NCBI GenBank assembly: GCA_038230215.1
Contig: JBBRNR010000008.1
Coordinates: 82,036-146,035, forward strand
Origin: DASVRZ01 sp038230215
GTDB lineage: Bacteria; Verrucomicrobiota; Verrucomicrobiia; Chthoniobacterales; DASVRZ01
Reading direction: 5' to 3'
DNA: 64,000 bases
Below the pieces are notes generated by a model. The model was given only the letters and a program-made list of their open reading frames with translations, was not told where the DNA came from and made no database searches. Positions 40,890 to 50,502 of this stretch are shown here, piece by piece. Made by a program: the position numbers and the translations under genes. The stretch's first letter is position 1. Each line of letters starts with the position of its first letter.

Positions 40890-43382
40890 TCAGACTGCGG
40901 TCGCCGGCTGCGGCGGTTCGGGTTCTTGAACTACAAATTCGATATCCCGTGGGCCTTTTTTGGCGATCAAAGTGTCGCCGGCTTTTACCGTACCTTTGAG
41001 TAATTCCTCCGCCAGCGGGTCTTCCAAATAACGCTCGACCGCCCGGCGCATCGGGCGCGCACCGTAGGCTGGGTCGTATCCTTTTTCGATGAGGAATTCG
41101 ACGGCCGACGGATCAAGTGTGATGTGGATTTCCTTGTATTTGAGGCGTTTGACGGTCTTGGCGACTTCGAGATCGACGATCTGAACGAGATCGGCTTTTT
41201 CCAAAGTGTGGAAGACGATGAGGTCGTCCAGACGGTTGATGAACTCCGGTTTGAAGACGCGTTTGGCCTCCTCCAGAATCTTCTCTCGCATGAGATCGTA
41301 GTTGTGCTCGTTGCGTGGCGCGCCGAAGCCCATCGTGTTCTGACGTTTAATCGTCTCAGCGCCAACGTTCGACGTCATGATGATGATCGTGTTTCGGAAA
41401 TCGATTTTACGCCCAAGCGAGTCGGTGATTTTTCCCTCCTCCAGAATCTGGAGCATGAGATTCATCACATCGGGGTGCGCTTTTTCCACTTCGTCGAACA
41501 GCACAACGCTGTAAGGACGACGGCGAACGGCCTCCGAAAGTTGGCCCCCCTCCTCGTATCCGACGTAACCAGGAGGCGATCCGATCAGACGCGAAGCGGT
41601 AAATTTCTCCATGTATTCGGACATGTCGATCTGAATGATGGCATCCTGATCGCCGAACATGAATTCCGCCAAAGTCCTCGCCAGGAAGGTTTTGCCGACG
41701 CCCGTCGGGCCCAGGAAAATAAAGGAGCCAATCGGACGACGCGGATCTTTCAAGTCCGCGCGGCTGCGGCGCAGGGCTTTGCTGACGGCGATGACGGCTT
41801 CGTTCTGGCCGATGACGCTGTTTTTCAGTTCCGTCTCCATGGTTAGGAGCTTGGTCATTTCCTTCTGCTCCATGCGGTTAAGCGGCACACCAGTCCACTT
41901 GGAAACGATGTGCATCATGTCGTCCTCGGTAACGAGCACTTCCTTCTCCTCCCGCTGTTCGCGCCATTGAGTCAGAATGGATTCGAGCTTTTCTTTGGCC
42001 TGCTTTTCGGTGTCGCGCAGAGCGGCAGCTTTTTCGAAATCCTGAGCTTTAATTGCGCCTTCTTTGTCGGCCTTAATCGACTCGATCTCGGCTTCGATAT
42101 CTTTCACGTTCGGAGGACGCGTCATCGAATTAATCCGGGCGCGCGCACCAGCTTCATCCATCACATCAATGGCTTTGTCCGGAAGGAAACGATTCGTCAA
42201 GTAACGATCGGAGAGCTTCGCGGCAAATTCCAAGGCCTCGTCTGTGAGCTTGGCCTTGTGATGCGCCTCGTATTTTGGCCGCAGTCCTTTGAGAATCTCG
42301 ATGGTTTCCTCGACGCTTGGCGCCTCAACTTTCACCGTCTGGAAACGGCGTTCCAGCGCGGCGTCTTTCTCAATATATTTGCGATACTCGGTCAGAGTGG
42401 TCGCGCCAATACACTGTAACTCGCCACGACTCAGCGCGGGCTTGATGATGTTCGAGGCGTCCATCGCTCCCTCCGCAGAACCGGCACCCACAATCGTATG
42501 CAACTCGTCGATAAATAGGAGCACATTTTTGGTCCGGCGAATCTCATCCATGACGGCCTTAATGCGCTCTTCAAACTGTCCACGATATTTCGTGCCAGCG
42601 ACCATCAGGGCCAAATCCAGCGTGATCACTTTTTTGTCGCGAAGCAGTTCGGGCACATTTCCGCTGGCGATTTCCTGAGCCAAACCCTCGGCGATGGCTG
42701 TCTTGCCAACACCAGCTTCACCAAGCAAAACCGGGTTGTTTTTGGTGCGGCGGCAAAGGATTTGAATGACGCGCTCAATCTCATTTTTTCGTCCAATGAC
42801 CGGGTCCAACTCGCCTTTCTTGGCGATCTCAGTCAGGTCACGTCCGAATGCACGAAGCGCTGGGGTTTTCACGTCCTTCTGCTTGCCCGAACCACTGCCA
42901 GACGGTTCCTGAGGAATATCCGACTCGCCTTCGGGTGGTGTGTAGTTTGGGTCGAGTTCCTTCATGATCTCGCCACGAGTGCGTTCGATGTCGATTTCAA
43001 GCGTTTTTAAAACGCGGGCTGCTACCCCTTCACCCTCGCGGAGGAGCCCAAGTAAAATGTGTTCCGTGCCGACGTAGCTGTGGTTCAGCGTCTTCGCTTC
43101 CTTGCCGGCGAGCGCGAGGACTTTTTTCACCCGCGGCGTGTAAGGAATATTCCCGACCATTTTGGTCTCGGGACCCGAGCCGACTTGTTTTTCGACTTCC
43201 ATGCGAACGGTTTCGAGGTCGAGTCCCATCTTTTGCAGAACATTGACCGCGACGCCCTGGCCGAGTTTGATCAAACCCAGAAGGAGGTGCTCGGTTCCCA
43301 CATAATTGTGGTTGAATCGATCCGCTTCTTTGCGGGCCAGAGCCAGAACCTGTTGAGCACGAGGAGTAAAATTATTCATCAT
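40890..43382 (-). CDS. clpC: ATP-dependent Clp protease ATPase subunit ClpC
   Basis: ClpC unfolds proteins for the ClpP protease. The 830-residue protein has two Clp_N repeats (NYVGTEHLLLGL, SYVGTEHILLGL), an AAA domain with GEAGVGKT, a middle UVR-type region (~420-470) and a second AAA domain with GPTGVGKT and IDMSEYMEKFTASRLIGSPP. No N-terminal signal is seen. The start has two adjacent Met codons. ClpP is not in the window. Confidence 0.97.
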   Translation of the reverse strand: MMNNFTPRAQQVLALARKEADRFNHNYVGTEHLLLGLIKLGQGVAVNVLQKMGLDLETVRMEVEKQVGSGPETKMVGNIPYTPRVKKVLALAGKEAKTLNHSYVGTEHILLGLLREGEGVAARVLKTLEIDIERTRGEIMKELDPNYTPPEGESDIPQEPSGSGSGKQKDVKTPALRAFGRDLTEIAKKGELDPVIGRKNEIERVIQILCRRTKNNPVLLGEAGVGKTAIAEGLAQEIASGNVPELLRDKKVITLDLALMVAGTKYRGQFEERIKAVMDEIRRTKNVLLFIDELHTIVGAGSAEGAMDASNIIKPALSRGELQCIGATTLTEYRKYIEKDAALERRFQTVKVEAPSVEETIEILKGLRPKYEAHHKAKLTDEALEFAAKLSDRYLTNRFLPDKAIDVMDEAGARARINSMTRPPNVKDIEAEIESIKADKEGAIKAQDFEKAAALRDTEKQAKEKLESILTQWREQREEKEVLVTEDDMMHIVSKWTGVPLNRMEQKEMTKLLTMETELKNSVIGQNEAVIAVSKALRRSRADLKDPRRPIGSFIFLGPTGVGKTFLARTLAEFMFGDQDAIIQIDMSEYMEKFTASRLIGSPPGYVGYEEGGQLSEAVRRRPYSVVLFDEVEKAHPDVMNLMLQILEEGKITDSLGRKIDFRNTIIIMTSNVGAETIKRQNTMGFGAPRNEHNYDLMREKILEEAKRVFKPEFINRLDDLIVFHTLEKADLVQIVDLEVAKTVKRLKYKEIHITLDPSAVEFLIEKGYDPAYGARPMRRAVERYLEDPLAEELLKGTVKAGDTLIAKKGPRDIEFVVQEPEPPQPATAV

Positions 43383-43393
43383 TAATGTGGTCT

Positions 43394-43451
43394 GGAAGCC
43401 GGATAATTCTGGCTTCCATTAACTTATATCAGCGTTGCCAACACACTGCAA
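43394..43451 (-). promoter_or_regulatory. clpC promoter candidate and leader hairpin
   Basis: On the minus strand TATAAG (43428-43423) is preceded by TTGCAG 17 nt upstream (43451-43446), a weak -35. Between this and the clpC start a perfect 7-bp inverted repeat GGAAGCC/GGCTTCC (43394-43400, 43411-43417) could be an operator or a leader hairpin. No CIRCE-type sequence is present. Confidence 0.4.
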
Positions 43452-43509
43452 CTTACTGGCCAAAAAGGCACAGTGCGCCCGCGCTTTTTTTGCACGAAAC
43501 TTAATGAAT

Positions 43510-44799
43510 TCAGCGTGCGCCCATCGGGGCGTTTAAATGAGCGGGTTGCTCGGTTGAGCCGACATCGCCCGTTCGGCTGGTGCCACGCTTGAAAACCAGT
43601 TTCGCCGAGCGAATTTCCACGCCATCGGGTGACTCGGCCACGATTGGAATTTCAAATTCTCCATCGGGAAGGCGAAAGTGGTAGCGGAAGCTGCCGTCTT
43701 TCGCGAGTGGGATTTCCTTGCCGTCGATCCACACCGTGGCATCGGGATGCGTGCCGCCGTAGAAAATAACCTCGGCATTTACGTGCATGAAGAAGTCGCG
43801 ACTTTCGCCTCCAAACGGTTGTGCGCTCCAACTCGAACCCAGAGCTCCGGCCCAGCTCGACTCACCGCCGACAGCAGTTACCCAGCTCGTTTCGCCGCCC
43901 CAGCTCGCGCCGACTCCGCTAAAGAGACTGCTCTCGTGCCAGGTCGAACCAACCAGATTCTGGAGAAACGACATTTCGCTGCTGCTCGGCGAGCTGAGCG
44001 ATTCGGAAAGCGCCTCCGCAAGACGTTTGCGGAAAATCTGATCGATGTCGGCGGACCCGAGGCTGATCTGCGAAACCAAGTCCGATCCGATCAAGGTCTC
44101 CAGCAGGTTGCGCTGCTCATCGGTCCAATCGTTGGCGATTTGCTGAAGATTTTTCGCGGCGTCACCCTGCAGACGAGCCAATGATTTCACTAGCGAGCTG
44201 CCTGCCTCCATCTCACTCTGAACCATGTCTAACATCCGATTGAAACTCAAATGGAAGGGCACCGAGGCAAATTCCGCCGGGCCTTCCGTAAAGGTGTCGG
44301 CGGGTGCGAGGGCGATGTTCGAGGTGCCTACGACAGACCATTTCGAGCGCGTGTCGTTGAAACCCAGCTCGACATAATACGGCACTCCCGCGTCTTTGAT
44401 CGGGAAATACCAGTTCTTCGCCTGTGTATTGACCCGGATTTGATCCGTTAGCTCCCCGTTCGTGGTGTAAACCTTCAGATAAAACGTCGCCTCGTCCTCG
44501 AACATCAATGTGTGGTCGAAACTCTCCAGATCCAGATCCCAATAAACGAAAAGCCAGTGCGGATCGCGGGCAGCGAGGTAAACCTGACCCGTCTTGTAGG
44601 ACGCGGGCAGCTCGCCCAGATTTTCGTAGCTCGCTGAGCAGCCGGTAAGAGCGGGCTCCTGAACAGGAATTTCGGGTATCGCTTCCACCGCTGCGGGCGA
44701 GGCAACCCGGCTGGCGATATTCGGTTCAGTGCTGATTTTGAAAGGCTGCCCACTGATTTCAGCTTCGACTGGCCCGGATGTTTTTGGATCGTTTCCCAT
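43510..44799 (-). CDS. DUF4912-containing protein
   Basis: The 429-residue protein has a DUF4912 domain (about residues 65-165) with LAARDPHWLFVYWDL, the hallmark of this family, and YYVELGFND. It is followed by a long region with helices and a serine/tryptophan-rich stretch, and a C-terminal beta domain with GTHPDATVWIDGKEIP and DGSFRYHFRLPDG. DUF4912 proteins have no firm function; the C-terminal domain resembles a carbohydrate-binding or Ig-like module. It is cytosolic by prediction. Confidence 0.82.
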   Translation of the reverse strand: MGNDPKTSGPVEAEISGQPFKISTEPNIASRVASPAAVEAIPEIPVQEPALTGCSASYENLGELPASYKTGQVYLAARDPHWLFVYWDLDLESFDHTLMFEDEATFYLKVYTTNGELTDQIRVNTQAKNWYFPIKDAGVPYYVELGFNDTRSKWSVVGTSNIALAPADTFTEGPAEFASVPFHLSFNRMLDMVQSEMEAGSSLVKSLARLQGDAAKNLQQIANDWTDEQRNLLETLIGSDLVSQISLGSADIDQIFRKRLAEALSESLSSPSSSEMSFLQNLVGSTWHESSLFSGVGASWGGETSWVTAVGGESSWAGALGSSWSAQPFGGESRDFFMHVNAEVIFYGGTHPDATVWIDGKEIPLAKDGSFRYHFRLPDGEFEIPIVAESPDGVEIRSAKLVFKRGTSRTGDVGSTEQPAHLNAPMGAR

Positions 44800-44970
44800 G
44801 GATTCCTTTGTTTAGTTTTACAACTGTAGCCTGCCAGCCCTGTCCGGCAAACGTTCGCAGATTACAAACTGACCCATTTATGGCAATGAAAATTTCTTGA
44901 GAATTTTTCGCAAAGCGCCGTGACTGTGTGCTTTCCGACGCCCGAAACCGATCCGACTTTCATTCCACTC

Positions 44971-45732
44971 ATGTTTACCAAACGCGTTATTCCTTGCCTC
45001 GATGTGACCAATGGACGGGTGGTGAAAGGCACCCAGTTTCTCGAATTGCGCGATGCGGGCGACCCCGTCGAATGCGCCCTCGCCTATAACAATCAGGGCG
45101 CGGACGAACTCGTGTTTCTCGACATCACGGCGTCGTCCGACAACCGCAACACCATGATCGACGTGGTGGAGCGCACGGCGGACCAATGTTTTATGCCGCT
45201 GACTGTTGGCGGCGGGATTCGCACTGTGGCCGATGTCCGCGCGATGTTGCTCGCCGGGGCGGACAAGGTGAGCATGAACACGGCGGCGATCGCGAATCCG
45301 GGGTTGATCAGCGCGGCGGCAGAAGGATTCGGAGCGCAATGTGTGGTGGTCGCCATCGACGCGCGGCGCAATCCGGCGGGTGGCTGGACGGTTTACACAC
45401 ATGGCGGGCGAAAACCAACGGAGTTAGATGCGATTGCCTGGGCGATCGAGGCGGAAAAACGCGGCGCAGGCGAGATCTTGCTCACCAGCATGGATGCCGA
45501 CGGCACCAAGGACGGCTACGATCTGGCACTGACCGCCGCCGTCAGCGAGCGGATCGGCATTCCCGTAATCGCCAGTGGCGGCGCGGGTAAACTGGAGCAC
45601 CTGTCGCGCGTTCTGGTTGAAGGAAAAGCCGACGCCGTGCTCGCTGCGAGCATTTTCCATTTCGGGGAATTTACCGTGGGGGATGTAAAACGTTACCTCC
45701 ACACCCAAGGCGTGCCGGTGCGTCTGGAATAG
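44971..45732 (+). CDS. hisF: Imidazole glycerol phosphate synthase cyclase subunit
   Basis: HisF uses ammonia from HisH to form imidazole glycerol phosphate and AICAR in histidine and purine biosynthesis. The 253-residue TIM barrel has the N-terminal VIPCLDVTNGRVVKG with the catalytic Asp, MPLTVGGGIRTV and the phosphate-binding IASGGAG. The second catalytic Asp is in the region TSMDADGTKDGYD. A 51-nt upstream extension is not conserved. HisH is not adjacent. Confidence 0.96.
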   Translation: MFTKRVIPCLDVTNGRVVKGTQFLELRDAGDPVECALAYNNQGADELVFLDITASSDNRNTMIDVVERTADQCFMPLTVGGGIRTVADVRAMLLAGADKVSMNTAAIANPGLISAAAEGFGAQCVVVAIDARRNPAGGWTVYTHGGRKPTELDAIAWAIEAEKRGAGEILLTSMDADGTKDGYDLALTAAVSERIGIPVIASGGAGKLEHLSRVLVEGKADAVLAASIFHFGEFTVGDVKRYLHTQGVPVRLE

Positions 45733-45818
45733 CTCTCCATATGCATAACGCAGACCAAGATTCAGGTGACGAGATTCTGATTTGAGTTAAATTCGACTCC
45801 AATCAACAGGAGGAATTT

Positions 45819-45911
45819 ATGGCAAAAGGAAATAACAGTCATCGTAAGGAAGTGAAGAAACCAAAAAAGAAGACGCTTCCAGGACAGGTCCAGCCGCCGC
45901 CGAAAAACTAA
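45819..45911 (+). CDS. Very small basic protein, 30 residues
   Basis: A strong Shine-Dalgarno sequence AGGAGG lies 5 nt ahead of an ATG that opens a 30-codon frame, beginning MAKGNNSHRKEVKKPKKK and ending in a Pro-rich tail with a TAA. The lysine-rich composition suggests RNA or ribosome association, as with other tiny basic proteins, but this is inference. It is below the usual annotation limit. Confidence 0.65.
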   Translation: MAKGNNSHRKEVKKPKKKTLPGQVQPPPKN

Positions 45912-46007
45912 AGGGCGCAGCCCGAGTCGAGTCAGAGTCGAATCTGCCTGGCTAACTACAGTGCTGGCGCTGCCCACCGATAGGGAGAAATCCGGCTGAA
46001 TCGAATG

Positions 46008-46388
46008 CTACTCGACTCGGCCGCGCATTTTCTTCGTATCTGCGCGGTGTTTTTTTTGTTTGAGGATGCGCTCTTTCAGCCCGCGCGGTTTCGGGCGGTT
46101 GGCGCGCCTGATTTTTTCGCGCTCCGATTTCAATGCGGCCCGGCTGGCGGCGCGTTGTTCCCGGATCGTGGCAATAAATCGCTCGCGGGCCAGCTGCCGA
46201 TTGGCCATTTGCGAACGGTGATCCTGCACGCTCACTTGCAGTCCACTCGGCCGATGGACCAGCGTGACGGAGGTGCTGACTTTGTTCACATTCTGCCCGC
46301 CCGGACCTGAGGAGCGCTTGAAGGTTTCCTCGACGTCCTCAATGCGCAGCCCAAGCTTGCGAAGGGCGGCGGCAAACTCAGTTTCCAT
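46008..46388 (-). CDS. Release-factor-like peptidyl-tRNA hydrolase (RF-1 domain, GGQ)
   Basis: From the ATG at 46388 the 126-residue protein has the GGQ motif in SSGPGGQNVNKVST and the basic C-terminal tail RGLKERILKQKKHRADTKK that enters the ribosome. It lacks the codon-recognition domains of RF1/RF2, so it resembles ArfB or PrfH-like rescue factors. The frame continues to 47000 on the minus strand, but that part is antisense to sucC. Confidence 0.85.
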   Translation of the reverse strand: METEFAAALRKLGLRIEDVEETFKRSSGPGGQNVNKVSTSVTLVHRPSGLQVSVQDHRSQMANRQLARERFIATIREQRAASRAALKSEREKIRRANRPKPRGLKERILKQKKHRADTKKMRGRVE

Positions 46389-46505
46389 GCGAGTGAGGGT
46401 GAAGTCTGCGCCGGTGCGCCGCCAAGTTCTTTTTTCCGATTTGGCGATTGACGATTTACGTGGCCAATTCCTAGGCTCACCGTCCGTTCTTCCAGTCATT
46501 TTTTC

Positions 46506-47702
46506 ATGAACATCCACGAATACCAAGCCCGCGAACTTTTTGCGAAATTCAACGTCGCGACCCAGCCCGGAAGCGTTGCTTCGACTCCTGCCGAGGCAGA
46601 AAAAATCGCCGCCGACCTTGGCGGTAAGATCGTCGTCAAATCGCAGATTCACGCGGGCGGACGCGGCAAGGGCATTTTCAAAAACGGCTTCAAAGGCGGC
46701 GTCCATCTCTGTGACACCCCCCACGAAGCGGGCGAACTCGCTGCCAAAATGCTCGGCCAGGTGCTCGTGACGCATCAGACCGGGCCAGAGGGCAAAGAAG
46801 TCAGCAAAGTCTTCGTCGGCGCGGCAGTGAATATTGAGCGAGAGATGTATTTCGCGATTTTGCAGGATCGCGCGACCAGCGGTTACACGATCATCGCCAG
46901 CACCGAGGGCGGTGTGAATATCGAGGACGTCGCGGATCACACGCCAGAGAAAATCCACCACGAGCACATTCACCCAACACTCGGGTTGCAGTCGTATCAA
47001 AGCCGCAAGCTGGCCAGTATTTTAGGACTAAACGGCAAACTGATGAATCAGGCGGTCAAACTTTTCGGCAATCTCTGGAAGCTCTTTCTGGAATGCGATT
47101 GCTCGATGGTCGAGGTCAATCCGCTCGTCGTCACCGACACGGGTGAGTTGCTCGCGCTCGACGCCAAATTTGGCTTTGACGACAACGCGCTTTATCGGCA
47201 TCCCGACATTCTAGCAATGCGTGACAAGACCGAGGAAGACCCGCGCGAAGTGGCGGCCTCGGAGTTTCAGTTGAATTACATTGGCCTCGACGGAAACATC
47301 GCCTGTCTCGTCAATGGCGCGGGCCTCGCGATGGCCACGATGGACATCATTCAATACGCAGGCGGCAATCCCGCGAACTTCCTCGACGTCGGCGGCGGCG
47401 CGACCAAGGAGCAAGTCGCTGCGGCTTTCCGCATCATCCTCGCGGACCCGAAAGTCGAAGGCATTTTGGTGAATATTTTTGGCGGCATCATGGATTGCGA
47501 CATCATCGCGCACGGGATTTTGGCAGCGGCCGCCGAGACCGGATTGAGCATTCCTCTCGTCGTTCGTCTCGAAGGCAACAACGTCGCCGCCGGCAAAGCC
47601 ACCCTCGCCTCCAGCGATCTAAAAGTCATCGGCGGAGACAACATTCTCGACGCCGCCCAAAAGATCGTCGCCGCAGTTGGTGACGCCAAAAAAGCCGCCT
47701 GA
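46506..47702 (+). CDS. sucC: Succinate-CoA ligase, beta subunit
   Basis: SucC and SucD make succinyl-CoA/ATP conversion in the TCA cycle. The 398-residue ATP-grasp protein has MNIHEYQARELFAKF, the KSQIHAGGRGKGIF loop and the C-terminal VDGGGATKEQ-type segment (here DVGGGATKEQV). The next gene interrupts the usual direct sucC-sucD adjacency. Confidence 0.97.
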   Translation: MNIHEYQARELFAKFNVATQPGSVASTPAEAEKIAADLGGKIVVKSQIHAGGRGKGIFKNGFKGGVHLCDTPHEAGELAAKMLGQVLVTHQTGPEGKEVSKVFVGAAVNIEREMYFAILQDRATSGYTIIASTEGGVNIEDVADHTPEKIHHEHIHPTLGLQSYQSRKLASILGLNGKLMNQAVKLFGNLWKLFLECDCSMVEVNPLVVTDTGELLALDAKFGFDDNALYRHPDILAMRDKTEEDPREVAASEFQLNYIGLDGNIACLVNGAGLAMATMDIIQYAGGNPANFLDVGGGATKEQVAAAFRIILADPKVEGILVNIFGGIMDCDIIAHGILAAAAETGLSIPLVVRLEGNNVAAGKATLASSDLKVIGGDNILDAAQKIVAAVGDAKKAA

Positions 47703-47723
47703 TTTCCCGTTGCGGCACCTTTC

Positions 47724-48251
47724 ATGACCCTGCGGCAATTTTACGACTGGCAAACCTTGGGGGGCGCGAAAGACGTTTCCCGACTGATCGCTGCGCTGGA
47801 AGATCGAGAAATTTCATGGTGTATGATCGGAGGGCTGGCGGTGAACCACTGGGCGCTGGAGCCAATGACCACCGCCGATGTGGACCTCGTGATTGTTTCA
47901 GAAAAAGTGGAGGAGGCGGCAGAAGTTCTGCAAAGTCTCGGCTTTTCCGAGAGTCGATTCGACTGGTCGATCAATTTTAAAGGGGAATCCAAGGTTTCCA
48001 TCCAAATCAGCACCGAGGAGATGTATCTGGATTTTCCGAGGCGTGCGGTTGCGACTGAAGTCCACGGAATCCTGATGCGAGTCGCGAGCCTTGAGGACAC
48101 GCTGCAAGGTAAAATCGCTGCTTACGAAGAGCCTCAGCGCAAACCGAGTAAAAAACTCAAAGACCTCACCGATATTGCCAGGCTTCTGGAAGCTCACCCT
48201 TACATTTCCGAAAGAATTCCCGCGCAGATCGCCGCCAAACTCAATCCTTAA
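47724..48251 (+). CDS. Nucleotidyltransferase-fold protein inserted between sucC and sucD
   Basis: The 175-residue protein has a nucleotidyltransferase-like motif: CMIGGLAVNHWALEPMTTADVDLVI, where GG and D-X-D are expected. This is the pattern of AbiEii/MNT-like or DUF6036-type proteins, often part of toxin-antitoxin modules. No HEPN-type partner is seen. It lies 21 nt after sucC and 24 nt before sucD in the same orientation, so it is likely co-transcribed with TCA-cycle genes. Confidence 0.75.
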   Translation: MTLRQFYDWQTLGGAKDVSRLIAALEDREISWCMIGGLAVNHWALEPMTTADVDLVIVSEKVEEAAEVLQSLGFSESRFDWSINFKGESKVSIQISTEEMYLDFPRRAVATEVHGILMRVASLEDTLQGKIAAYEEPQRKPSKKLKDLTDIARLLEAHPYISERIPAQIAAKLNP

Positions 48252-48275
48252 ACTCTCCACCAGCTGACCCAAAAC

Positions 48276-49172
48276 ATGTCCATCCTCGTCACACCCGATA
48301 CTAAAATTCTCATCCAAGGCATCACCGGCAGCTTCGGTGCCCGGCACGCGCAACTTTCCCTCGATTACGGCAGTAAGGTCGTCGCCGGAGTCACCCCAGG
48401 AAAAGGTGGACAGCTTTTTGCCAATATCGTCCCCATTTTCGACACAGTTTCGCAGGCGGTGAAGGAAACCGGGGCCACTGTCTCGGCGATTTTCGTCCCG
48501 CCGCCCTTCGCCGCTGACGCCATCCTTGAGGGCGTCGATGCCGGACTCGATCTCGTCATTTGTATCACCGAAGGCATCCCGGTCAACGACATGGTGAAGG
48601 TGAAGCACGCCATGAAAGGCAGCAAAACGCGCCTCATCGGGCCCAACTGCCCCGGCATCGTCACGCCTGGCACCGGCGAAAATTCCCACGGCGGCTGCCG
48701 CATCGGCATCGCGCCCGGTTATATTCACAAGAAGGGTAACGTCGGCGTCGTCTCGCGTTCGGGCACGCTCACTTACGAGGCCGTTTTTCAACTCACCACG
48801 CGCGGCTACGGCCAATCGACTTGCGTTGGTATCGGTGGCGATCCCGTCAATGGCACCAGCCATCTCGACATCTTGAAAATGTTCAACGACGACCCCGAAA
48901 CCGAGGCCATCATCATGATTGGCGAAATCGGCGGCACCGCTGAAGAAGAAGCCGCTGAATGGGCGGGCCAATATTGCAAGAAACCCATCGCCGGATTCAT
49001 CGCCGGAGCCACCGCCCCTCCCGGACGCCGCATGGGCCACGCCGGAGCCATCGTCAGCGGAGGCAAAGGCACCGCCGCCGCCAAAATCGCCGCGCTCGAA
49101 GCCGCTGGCATCGCCGTCTCCCCCACCCCCGCCAACATGGCCGACACGCTTCTAAAGCACTGGGGCAAATAG
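48276..49172 (+). CDS. sucD: Succinate-CoA ligase, alpha subunit
   Basis: SucD carries the phosphorylated His and binds CoA. The 298-residue protein has IQGITGSFGARHAQ, VGVVSRSGTLTYEAVFQLT and the active-site His in GHAGAIVSGGKGTA. It normally follows sucC directly; here a nucleotidyltransferase gene lies between. The next gene is the broken fic locus. Confidence 0.97.
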   Translation: MSILVTPDTKILIQGITGSFGARHAQLSLDYGSKVVAGVTPGKGGQLFANIVPIFDTVSQAVKETGATVSAIFVPPPFAADAILEGVDAGLDLVICITEGIPVNDMVKVKHAMKGSKTRLIGPNCPGIVTPGTGENSHGGCRIGIAPGYIHKKGNVGVVSRSGTLTYEAVFQLTTRGYGQSTCVGIGGDPVNGTSHLDILKMFNDDPETEAIIMIGEIGGTAEEEAAEWAGQYCKKPIAGFIAGATAPPGRRMGHAGAIVSGGKGTAAAKIAALEAAGIAVSPTPANMADTLLKHWGK

Positions 49173-49353
49173 GGCTGCGCTCTCTGACCTGTCTAGAAAT
49201 CCCCGCTTTTCTATGCAGATGGTTCCTGACGTAGACAAGAAACAGGCATTTCGTATTTGCGAAGAAATGAAACAATCCTTTCGATTGAAAGAAAACGGCT
49301 AAAACTTTAATTCTCCTTGCCCAAATGTAAGTCCGCTTTGTATCTTTCTACTG

Positions 49354-50502
49354 ATGCAACGCGGACTTACTGGTCATTACCTTCCCATCAGCAGCACGGG
49401 CGAACACGCCAAAGCATTCCTTCCGTTCCCATTGCCGCCAAAGTCCCGGTCTGGAGATCGACGGTGCGCTTGGCACACTCCTCGACGCAGCTTCCACCGC
49501 ACTGGGACGCCTCGACGGCATTTCCGTTTTGCTCCCGGACCCCGCGTTGTTCCTTTACACTTACGTCCGGAAGGAAGCCGTTCTTTCCTCGCAGATTGAG
49601 GGAACCCAATCCTCACTTTCCGATCTCCTCAGCTACGAACTCGAAAACACTCCCGCCGGACTGCTGGAGGACGCCACCGAAGTCTCTCGCTACGTGGATG
49701 CCATGCAGCAGGGTCTCGCGCTTCTCAAAAATGGCCATCCTCTTTCGCTTCGGATGATCCGGGAGATTCACCAGACCTTGCTCTCTCACGGCAAGGGCAG
49801 TGGAAAAGTGCCCGGCGAGTTTCGCACCAGCCAGAACTGGATTGGAGGCACGCGCCCGGGCAATGCGCGCTTCGTTCCTCCACCACCAGACACCTAATCG
49901 AGGCCATGGGGGCTTTGGAACTTTTCCTTTACGACCAGCCGATCAAGATGCGTCCGCTCCTAAAGGCCGCGCTTTGCCACGTTCAGTTCGAGACCATTCA
50001 CCCCTTCCTCGATGGCAATGGTCGCTTGGGCCGCCTGCTCATCACCTTCATCCTCTGCGCCGAAGGAGTGCTCGAAGCACCCATGCTTTACCTCTCGCTC
50101 TATCTCAAAAAGCATCGCGACGAATACTACCGCCTGCTCCAAGACGTCCGACTGCATGGTGATTGGGAGGAATGGCTCACCTTTTTCCTGACGGGAGTGC
50201 TGGAAACATCACAAGCCGCCACCGAAACAGCGCGCCAATTGCTCCAACTCTTCAACCAGGATGTCGCCCTCTTGCAGAGGGAAGCCGCCTCCGTCGTTCG
50301 GCTTCACCATTTCCTCCAGAGGAAACCCGTCACTAGCGTTGCAGAGGCCGCGCGAGCTGCGAAAATTTCCGCTCCTACCGCGGCCAAAGCTCTTTCGGCC
50401 TTGGAAAAAAGAGGCATCGTTCGCGAAATTACGGGCCAAAATTACCGGAAAATCTACTCCTACCATCGATATCTCAATCTCCTAAATGCCGACACGATTT
50501 GA
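49354..50502 (+). pseudogene. Fic family AMP-transferase gene broken by two frameshifts
   Basis: Three frames in series encode a complete class II-like Fic protein. Part one starts MQRGLTGHYLPIS (49354). After a shift near 49431-49450 part two contains the inhibitory motif SSQIEGTQSS. After a second shift near 49891, where PPPPDT-stop should read PPPPDHLIEAMGAL, part three contains the catalytic HPFLDGNGRLGR. A winged-helix C-terminus ends at 50502. Each shift is mended by a small indel: one missing C explains the second. Motifs are intact, so decay is recent or these are sequencing errors. Fic proteins AMPylate targets or work as toxins. Confidence 0.75.

Noticed and set aside
46389..47000. 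N-terminal extension of the release-factor-like gene
   Set aside because: It is antisense to sucC; the protein homologous to RF-1-domain factors starts at the ATG at 46388.
47898..49040. 380-residue minus-strand frame over sucD and the nucleotidyltransferase gene
   Set aside because: Antisense to two clear genes, with low-complexity Asp/Gly/Ala composition typical of shadows.
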